A stretch of DNA of 38,634 bases, from assembly GCA_011947345.1 (NCBI GenBank), contig JAAVTG010000262.1:1-38634 (forward strand). Direction: 5' to 3'. The notes under the pieces were generated by a model. It did not search any database and was not told where the DNA came from. It saw nothing but the letters and a program-made list of their open reading frames with translations. Every line of letters begins with the position of its first letter. Position 1 is the first letter of the stretch. The stretch comes from Phytophthora quininea. Taxonomy: Eukaryota > Oomycota > Peronosporomycetes > Peronosporales > Peronosporaceae. A program made the position numbers and the translations under genes. This document shows positions 31,643 to 38,634 of this stretch, piece by piece.

Positions 31643-33380
31643 CGAGAACGATATTTTTCGTCACGAGAACGATCTGCTCCGAACGAAACTGGTGGAAAAG
31701 TAAGTCTTGGAATGATTTTCACTGATGCGAAAAGTATTGAGCAGAGGCTTGTCGATGCTGCAGGATGCGAGGTCAGAGCAAGGTCATTGCCGGGGCCAAT
31801 TTCGAGCTGCTTCGGCCTCGAGTACACCGTCTTCAAAACCTACGAATCCTCCAAACTCGTGTACGAAATGCGTGCTATTGCGTATGAAGACACAAAAAGC
31901 AGTTCAGGAGAGCCAAGCAGCCCAAGCTAAAATGACAGAGCTTCAGAAATACGTCGACCACGTCGAAGCAATGCGGCATAAAATGTGGGAAGAACGAAGC
32001 TCCTATCTGACGGAAATTGCGCAACTAAAAGATAAACTTGCTCAGAAGGTGGAGGAGTGCGTATTGCATGAGGTAGAGAGCAATCGACTCGAGACGCAAC
32101 TGATTGAACTGCAAATGGAAAACGACAAGCAACTTTCACCACAGATCACAATCTGCGAGCCTGAACGCAAGGAGGTGGTTGATATAGGAACACAGTGTCT
32201 ATTACAAGCGGCGATTGATGAAGAGCTTGCAGCTTCTCATGAACGCGATCTGACACACTGGAAGATTGAGACGCAGCTCTTGACTCAGAACCTTCATGAA
32301 CGTGACGAACAACTTCAAAGAACTTTGTCAAAACTAAAAGAATCTCAGCAGCAAGTAGATGAGGAAAGGAAGAAAGTGGAGGATTTAGGCCGTCTACGCA
32401 GCGATGAAAACGCTAAGCTCACACGACAGATTGAAGATCTGGAACAAACGCTCGAGAAATTGCGGATCTACATGACGAGTACTAATCAAGCCTACGAAGA
32501 GAAACTTCAGACGGCCTACGAGAAACTCCTGCAACTTGATGCAAATCTTGCCACAAAAGACAAGAGTATTCAAGCTTTCAAACAACAGATCCAAGACACG
32601 AAGGCCAATCAAGATCAACGCCAACAAAACCTCGTGCAAGCGTTGAAAGTGCGGATCGAGCAAAAAGTCTCCGAAAGTGATAGATTAAGGACGCTATCCG
32701 CGGAATTGAAAGCATCGAATAATGAGATGCACCAGATAATCCAAGAGCTTCGAGAGAAACTGCAGAAGTTGACAGAAGAAAGATGCGAGTTGGTCTTGAC
32801 TAGCGCCGAGAAGGAGCGACAACTGAAATCTGCTGCGGAGCTTGCCAGGGTTGAATTCGATAAAGCCCTGGAAGACAACTTGGCACAACATCGTCGTCTG
32901 TCCGAGACTCTTCAAGCTGCCGAGCAAGTAAATCTTACACTGAAGGACAGAGTCTCTGAAGTTGAAGTGGAATTGAGTGAACACGTCAAAATGATGCAAC
33001 GACAGAAGCGATCTCATGCGAGAGCACTGGAGCGAGCTGTCGAGGCATCTCTTCGTTTATGTGTGGTGGCTCCAACAGTTAATGTGCAAGTGAATACCAA
33101 TGGATCCCAGTCCAGCAAAGTTGGAGAGTTGGGGTCGATTATGTGTCGATCAACTCCTCAACACGACAGTGTCAAACGAACGATAGAAAACGAGGTTTTA
33201 CCACTGTTTACAACTGTGTTCATGCAAGCTGAAGATGGCTCCAGCCCTCAGACAGATGTGCCAATGAACCGGTGGCTGGAAGAACTACTACACGACATGC
33301 AGAAACGGATAGCTACTCAACTTGACAACATCTACTCAGCAAACGGCAGTGACAAGACAGAATCATTCCTATTTGGCTGA
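30711..33380 (+). CDS. Long coiled-coil protein, 3' part of the split gene
   Basis: Starts inside repeat B with LLQLKKHLSKELTQYVDVMV and continues past the repeat through ENDIFRHENDLLRTKLVEK, a short intron (donor near 31701) and a long open coiled-coil frame from about 31850 to 33380 (for example EELAASHERDLTHWKIETQL and KLTRQIEDLEQTLEKLR). It ends in a globular tail ENEVLPLFTTVFMQAEDGS, then RWLEELLHDMQKRIATQLDN. Frame problems around 31140-31700 match those in copy A except for its TAG. No native promoter or N-terminus is present: upstream sequence belongs to CRN2. The product, if any, would be a C-terminal half protein. Its stop overlaps that of the PI 4-kinase gene. Confidence 0.72.
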
Positions 33381-34835
33381 GAAGTGCGACACTAGCTCTC
33401 GTCGGAATGCCGCCATGAAAACCGTCATGTAGTTGTACCACGCCTTGTCTTGGATCGATGCTTTGGACAGTACTCGACGCTGTTTGGCTCCAAGCATTAA
33501 CAGCGCTTCGGCTTTCATCACAGCTGCGTCGCGTTTACTCGACACTACAAGAAGCTCTAGTACACTGGGACTCATTTCTTGCTGGCTGGCGGTTCCTTCA
33601 CGACACATGAGCAGTCCAATATCATGTGCAGTCATCCTGCGCTCGAGTGCACAAAACTTCAGCAACGCAGTGCAAACAAGAAGCGTAAGCACCGCCTCCC
33701 GTTCGAGCTGGTAGCCTGCTGGTAGATTAGACTCGAGAAGCTTCAAGTCTCGGCTCGCGTCCAATGCTGCGATATATTCCAGTGCCGAGGACGAGAACGG
33801 CTGCTTGGTTTGGGGCCAAAAGAGCCACACGAAGCTGGTCTCCGATAGTGCAGAGATTCGAGGTAAGCAGGCACCGTGGTCAATGGGGATAAGCGAAACC
33901 TGCTTGGCTGTAGACGTCGCCACCGCTAACAAGTTGCCGCCGTGACGATCTTGGTTGGCTAGACGGATGTCGAGGATGGCAATCGCTTGGACATCATCAG
34001 CGTTGAACTTGACAAAACCCAAGTCATCAGCAGTGTCTTTGTGAGGTATGTAGGCTTGCACCGCGCCAACTTTGCGGTGGAAGCTTCGCGAGCCTTTGTA
34101 GTTGAACTCTGGGTGGAATACCGATGCAAACATAGTGGTCGGCACCTTGGCGAAGTGTTGATGATCGAGTAAATACGCTACGACTTCACGAAGCGCGCAG
34201 TCTCCAGCTGAGATACCTTCTCGGATACCAGAAAGGCCTTTGACTGGCTCGGGATTGTTTTTGGGGTTGTTGACGGCGTAGGCTTCTTCGTCTGCAGGTT
34301 TGAAGATCGCTGCCAGGCGACGGTTATTATCGCGTAGGTAGTAGACTCCACCAGTGCAGTCATCGATCAGAACGGGAGCGACACGAGCTTGCAATCCAGT
34401 TTGCACCTGGTTCGCGAGAAGTGAAATCTCCTCAGTGTACACGCTACTTCCAGAGCGTGTACCATGCTTCAAAACTTCGATGCTGACCCTGCATCGAAAG
34501 TGTTTAGAATACAAAGTAAAGCACGCAGTTTTGGAACCGAAAAACACACTTACAGTGGTTGCATGCTCTTCCATTTGGTGTCAGGTGGCTGCGTAGCATT
34601 GACCTTTTCTTTGAAGGCAGGGGCGGCGGGGGCATTGAAACTTTCATCGTTGTCACGTTGATACTTGGTAAACGGGCATTGCCGACTTGTCGGGGGTCGC
34701 AGCGATGCTGATCGACTGCATGATGTTCGCAACGACCGCGGCCGACACGCTTGGTCCGCGGCTCGTGATCGATGGCGTTTGTTGTCGACTAAGGGACGAA
34801 ATTTCAGTCGCTGGGAGTTGGAGGGCGGCTACCAT
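33369..34835 (-). CDS. Phosphatidylinositol 4-kinase, type II/plant PI4K-gamma-like
   Basis: These kinases (PI3/4-kinase-like fold) phosphorylate phosphatidylinositol or, in some plant members, proteins. Exon 2 is 34488-33369 and exon 1 ends at 34554. The kinase core shows GGVYYLRDNNRRLAAIFKP (nucleotide-binding strand and lysine), REVVAYLLDHQHFAKVPTT, the catalytic stretch AILDIRLANQDRHGGNLL (Asp and His), and the metal-binding VSLIPIDHGACLP, followed by FVWLFWPQTKQPFSSSAL, all typical for type II PI4K. The frame of exon 1 (ATQPPDTKWKSMQPL) has no ATG far upstream, so the start is uncertain; ATGs at 34835 (MVAALQLPATEISS) need one frame change. The stop lies inside the last codons of the convergent coiled-coil gene. 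Confidence 0.87.
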
Positions 34836-35299
34836 GACCGTGTACGAATTGTACAGGCTTGTCACCCCTCTCCAGCCCCTCTTGCAGCGCAACGGATGGA
34901 ACGTTGCGGGCAGAAGTGCGAATAGTCTCCACTCAATTGCTTCGTCCTAGGAGAGATCAGAACAATCCCTACTGGACCAGCGATATGCATCAGACCGCGA
35001 AGGTCGGAATAAGAAAGAAAAACCCGGGTCGGTTGCAAATACACACACGAACACAGGAACTCGTCTCGATGGCAAGCAGCGTAGGCTCCAACCCCGTCAC
35101 ATGGCGGCAACCACCAAGCTTTGCCTTGACAAGCAAGTTGCTTGTCAAAGTTGAAGCGTGCAACCAATCACCACCTCTCTAATTCCTATTGGCTAAAACC
35201 CTGATTAGATGCCTGTCGTGGTTTGGATGCGCTGCCGATCTTCCCCACCAAGCAAGCACCAGACGTCACCTCCAATCCGCGTTTGACAGCCTTCCGACC
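34836..35299. other. Intergenic region with CCAAT boxes before the RidA gene
   Basis: No gene recognised in 464 bp. CCAAT at 35164-35168 and ATTGG at 35188-35192 lie about 110-135 bp upstream of the RidA start codon, like the boxes near other genes here. Confidence 0.45.
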
Positions 35300-35886
35300 A
35301 TGAACGCTCTCCTCCGTCTGACCAAGTCGCAGCCGCTGGCCAAGGCCGCTCGCTCCGTCCACATCGAGCGCAAGCTGGAGGAGCTGGGCTACACTCTCCC
35401 GGCTGTGGCCGAGCCCAAGGGCAACTACCGCACCGCCGTGCGCTCCGGCAACCACCTTTACCTCGGTACGTTTGTTCTGCTTGGTTTCCTGTACAAACTC
35501 CAAGTCACTGACCGTTGCAAAATTGCACCTCAGCCGGCCACTTGCCGCAACCTGCAGGCGGCGACCTCATCACGGGCAAGGTGGGCAAGGACGTGACCCA
35601 GGAGCAGGCCTACGACGCCGCCCACTACGTGGCGCTCAGCATGCTGGCCACCATCAAGCATGAGGTGGGCGACCTGGACAAGGTCAAGCGCATCACCAAG
35701 CTCGTGGGCTTCGTCAACTGCGTGGACGGCTTCACGGCCCAGCCCGCCGTCATCAACGGCGCGTCCGACACGATGGCCAAGGTCTTTGGCGAGAAGGGCG
35801 TGCACGCCCGCTCGGCTGTCGGCACCAACGCGCTACCGCTCAATGTGGCCGTTGAGATTGAGGCCGTCGTCGAGATCGAGGAATAA
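35300..35886 (+). CDS. RidA/YjgF/UK114-family protein, probably mitochondrial, non-archetypal
   Basis: RidA proteins deaminate reactive enamine/imine intermediates or have related small-molecule roles. Exons 35300-35465 and 35534-35886 join in phase to 172 residues. The N-terminus (MNALLRLTKSQPLAKAARSV) is a plausible mitochondrial presequence; the mature part starts near IERKLEELGYTLP. Family landmarks are YLAGHLPQPAGGDLITGKVG, ARYV-type helix AAHYVALSMLATIKHEVGDL, KRITKLVGFVN, and HARSAVGTNALPLNVAVEIE. Archetypal RidA has an arginine just before the LP turn; here that position is Ala (TNALP), which places it in another subfamily, so imine deamination should not be assumed. Third-position GC is high, suggesting strong expression. 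Confidence 0.9.
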
Positions 35887-36031
35887 AACTTCTCACAGTT
35901 GCTACAGTAAAGCTATGACACAGTTGGTGTTGCTTGTAAATCGATAGCATTTAACACTCGTTCTATCTCACTGGCAATGCTAGACCAGCGACTCCGTCGC
36001 CGACGTCGTGTGTTGGGGATTATAAGTATTA

Positions 36032-36051
36032 ATTGATTGATTGATTGATTG
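36032..36051. repeat. ATTG tetranucleotide microsatellite
   Basis: Five uninterrupted ATTG units in the spacer between the RidA gene and CRN3. Confidence 0.9.
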
Positions 36052-36119
36052 CACTTGACACTTTGGCAACAAAATGCGTATTCCAAAACTTGACGAGTCG
36101 GAATCAAGCGCACTAAGAG

Positions 36120-37975
36120 ATGGCGATACCCAAGGTCTACTGTGCAATCGCTGGAAGTCCGGGAGACGTGTTCTCGGTGAAAGTAGGCAACGACGACACA
36201 GTCGAGGACTTGAAGGAAGCGATCAAGGACAAGGTCTCGGCGTCGATCAAATGTGACGCCATGTATTTGCGCACTTTTGTGGGGAAGGAACCCGGACGGG
36301 TCGTGGGTGACCATGAAAGACGTGATGACTACAACCGTCTACACTGGCAACCTCACGGAAATGAAATTCTTGGATCAACTACTGTCGGATTTCAGTCTGT
36401 CAGAAGTAGTCGATGCGTGGGGCCACCTCGAGCCGGACCAACTTATCGCAGGTGAGGGTCCTGTTGGCGTGCTGGTGATGATTCCGCCACAATTCCAACG
36501 CAAAAGTGTATCGACCTCTAGTGGAAGGGATTAATGCGGAGAATCTCCTCCTACGTCGTGAAGCTTTGGTGGAACGGCTGTACAGCAGTGTGGAGGAGAA
36601 CTGCTTCGTGATGCTGTTAGCACCCTCAGGGTATGGGAAGACATCGCTACTGGCATTGTTTGACATTCAACACCCCGAATTTTGCTGCAACTACATTGAC
36701 TTGAACGTCATTTCGAATCCCACAGAGCAGCTCGATAAGCTTGGTATCGATATTGTCAAAAGGTGTGTCGGATTCCCGAGGACGGCACGCTACACATCTT
36801 TGTGTTGGACGATTGCTAGCGACAGTATGGCAACATGCGGTTTTGGGTCGACCTGCTGAGAATTCCTATTGTACAACCACGAGGCCAGGGATCATGGCCC
36901 CCGAGGCATATTCAGTTTATACTGTCGGGTACGCACTTGCTGGAGACGCAGGTCCCTACCAGTCCTGTCGCGTTTAGAAAGTATATGCCGTTCACACTCC
37001 AACGATTGGACTTCTTGATCACCGATGATGAAGCCCACCAGTTAATTACGATGGAAAACGGCCTGCCACCAAGGATGCAACTTCCCGAGGTGGTGACGGT
37101 GATCATACGTGAGTGCAATGGAGTCGTTGGTGCGTTGCTCGCATCCATTGATGCGATCCAGAAGCGTTTCCAAGAGAACCAGCATCCTCAGCACCACACT
37201 TTGTTGGGATATTATCTGTCTGGTGAATTAGTGGACGATATGGAGAGCTTCTTTGGAGCTGAGCACGCGACACTAAGCGCCGACGTTCGCGCATTTTTGA
37301 TCAAGCTATTTGTTTTCAATCCATTGGAGCGGTTGAGTGCTGCTGACACGAAAATTTTCCAAAGTCTGGAGACGGCAGGTATTGTGGCACGGAGTGCCTA
37401 CGGTTGCTACGAGTTTTGTTCGCCTCTGGCTGGGAGATACTACAGCAAGTGGCTGTTTCCGGATCGTGGGGATAGAAATCCAGAGACGTTGCGTCAATTG
37501 ATCAAGGACGTGATCAAAAGCTTGTCGGCGGATGTGCTTCAACGCTCAGTTCCGTGGGCAACCACGTTCCCCGACGAGACCACTTTCCAGCAACTTTTTC
37601 TGATTGCTTTGGCGGAAAACACCCCCAATCGTGCTCCATTTGCCCAGAGTTATCACGGGTGTTCCCGTCAAGCTTGGTCCAGCCCAATCCGGCCATCAGG
37701 GGAAATGTTGATCTTTACCTGCATCTGAATGGGAACGTTCGGTGGGGTCAATTGCTCGTAAATGACAGTAGCGTTGTCGGACATTTGGCTCGACTCCCGG
37801 GAAGTATGCTCCGCTCGGTTTAATCGACTACGTCGTCGTTGATCGAAGCAATTTGGCTGGAAATCCTACACGGGATGGAAAGATAGTGACTATGCTCTTC
37901 GAGCGGATGAACTTCTCGGTCGCTAAGTGCTACTTCGGTGCTGATGCGGAGGAAATCATTCAATTGGCGAAGTGA
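36120..37975 (+). pseudogene. Crinkler (CRN) effector-type gene 3, NTPase plus degenerate REase-like domain
   Basis: The start at 36120 opens a header related to, but clearly diverged from, CRN1/2 (KVYCAIAGSPGDVFSVKVGN, then IKCDAMYL) and ending in VGVLVMIPP. The NTPase has Walker A APSGYGKTSLLALF. Walker B is FVLDD followed by an in-frame TAG at 36816-36818, where CRN2 has a glutamine codon. Downstream the shared body is long and readable (YEFCSPLAGRYYSKWLFPDR). In the REase-like region, the GIE(L/V)L of CRN1/2 is replaced by a shorter GQLL, removing the glutamate. Frame changes occur near 36285, 36500, 37640 and 37815. Together these suggest genuine decay. It lies 233 bp after the RidA gene and converges on the SET gene. 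Confidence 0.75.
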
Positions 37976-38111
37976 AGGCGGCAAGATCCCTCGTGGAAGG
38001 GCCACTTCGCCAAGTTATTCGAGAGTTCGTGTTGTAGGCTGTCGACGTTTTACTTAAGATGAAAGACTGTGGTCTTGTCACGCTCTGCATTATCTTCATT
38101 TTACGAAAAAG

Positions 38112-38372
38112 TTGTTCTATGCTCCCGATAGTTGCCTTCGAAGTTTCACTTTGCTAGCATGGCCCTCATCTGAATTCGGTGACCATCGACGTTGGTACCT
38201 GATGGTCCTATCGTCGTACAGGAGCGCGACTCATTTTGCTTTCTTCCTTGGCAACAGCCAGCTGGGCGACGACCAACGAACAAACACGACTTTCTCCTCT
38301 TGGGTCTTCCGGAAAGAAACCATTGGGTAGTTGGAGCAAATTTGACTGCAATCACACGTGCACGAAGACTTT
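38112..38372. repeat. Copy of the sequence downstream of the SET gene
   Basis: Matches 28592 down to about 28355 in reversed orientation with several indels. It spans the spacer between CRN3 and the SET gene and links this locus to the CRN2 plus SET-fragment unit. Confidence 0.7.
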
Positions 38373-38634
38373 TCATTGCTGGTCGAACGCGACAGGCTCG
38401 ATGCCCGTCGATTTCCAGTACCCAGCGCCATAATTAACGAAGATCTGCTCGCCCGGTTTGATGTCCTGAATGACAAACTGCAACAATAAACGTCAGTCAC
38501 ATGTAACATGCAACGTTCCCTTCAATATCACGCACGCAGAAGATCCGCAGGATGCCGTGGTGCACCATCGGAACGAAGCGAGCGTTCGGAGTGGCGCTGT
38601 GGTTGATGCAGCGGATCACGTTGCCGTACTCGCT
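38373..38634 (-). CDS. SET-domain protein (putative lysine methyltransferase), C-terminal part, cut by window edge
   Basis: Two exons are visible. 38634-38536 reads SEYGNVIRCINHSATPNARF and VPMVHHGILRIFC, with the NHS motif (AdoMet pocket/pseudoknot) of SET domains. After a 58 bp GT-AG intron, 38477-38373 reads FVIQDIKPGEQIFVNYGAGY and W, the GEQIxVNYG motif containing the catalytic-pocket tyrosine, and ends shortly after. No post-SET cysteine cluster follows. SET proteins methylate histone or other lysines; substrate cannot be told. The N-terminal part lies beyond the window. Its last exon was copied to 28263. Confidence 0.85.

Noticed and set aside
1..38634. tRNA, rRNA, CRISPR array, LTR retrotransposon
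   Set aside because: No cloverleaf, rRNA core, spaced repeat array or paired LTR was recognised on either strand.

Overview
The window looks like nuclear DNA of an oomycete (a stramenopile of the Phytophthora/Pythium type). Supporting signs are compact genes with short introns of about 50-75 bp, GC-rich exons, several proteins with mitochondrial presequences including a phosphoglycerate mutase (the mitochondrial lower glycolysis known from stramenopiles), and three genes of the Crinkler (CRN) effector class. No tRNA, rRNA or CRISPR array was seen. Layout: the left 21 kb is gene-dense housekeeping DNA: the 5' end of an ABCB-type transporter (-), a Wss1-like WLM metalloprotease with SUMO-binding motifs (+), VPS11 (-), a putatively myristoylated unknown protein (-), a triose-phosphate/nucleotide-sugar translocator (+), a UBE2G/Ubc7-type ubiquitin-conjugating enzyme (+), mitochondrial phosphoglycerate mutase (+), a head-to-head pair of similar mitochondrial helical-repeat proteins (-/+), a large membrane-anchored cysteine-rich protein with a catalytically altered astacin domain (-), a Fanzor (eukaryotic TnpB-like nuclease) with a broken frame (+), and a carnitine acyltransferase (-). 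From about 21.7 kb to 33.4 kb is a rearranged accessory island. A long coiled-coil gene is split: its 5' part lies at 21.8-24.6 kb and its 3' part at 30.7-33.4 kb, and the two share a direct repeat of about 0.93 kb. Between them lie an apparently inverted 1.35 kb block (with a trehalose-phosphate synthase/phosphatase remnant and a reversed piece of the coiled-coil gene), two minus-strand CRN genes and a fragment of a SET-domain gene. A type II-like phosphatidylinositol 4-kinase (-) and a mitochondrial RidA-family gene (+) follow. A third CRN (+) then converges on a SET-domain gene cut by the right edge. This last CRN-plus-SET-tail pair is the likely relative of the inverted CRN2-plus-SET-fragment unit inside the island. 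Working together: the housekeeping genes cover vacuolar/endosomal tethering (VPS11), ubiquitin and SUMO-linked proteolysis, mitochondrial carbon and fatty-acyl metabolism and lipid signalling. The island is a place of CRN turnover, with header exchange, duplication and decay. The Fanzor is a separate mobile-type nuclease. A caution for every gene: many conserved coding regions carry isolated one-base frame changes, mostly apparent deletions next to short homopolymers, which looks more like assembly or base-calling error than decay. A few defects are substitutions or are shared between copies and are better candidates for real decay. All identifications come from reading motifs by eye; no database search was run.
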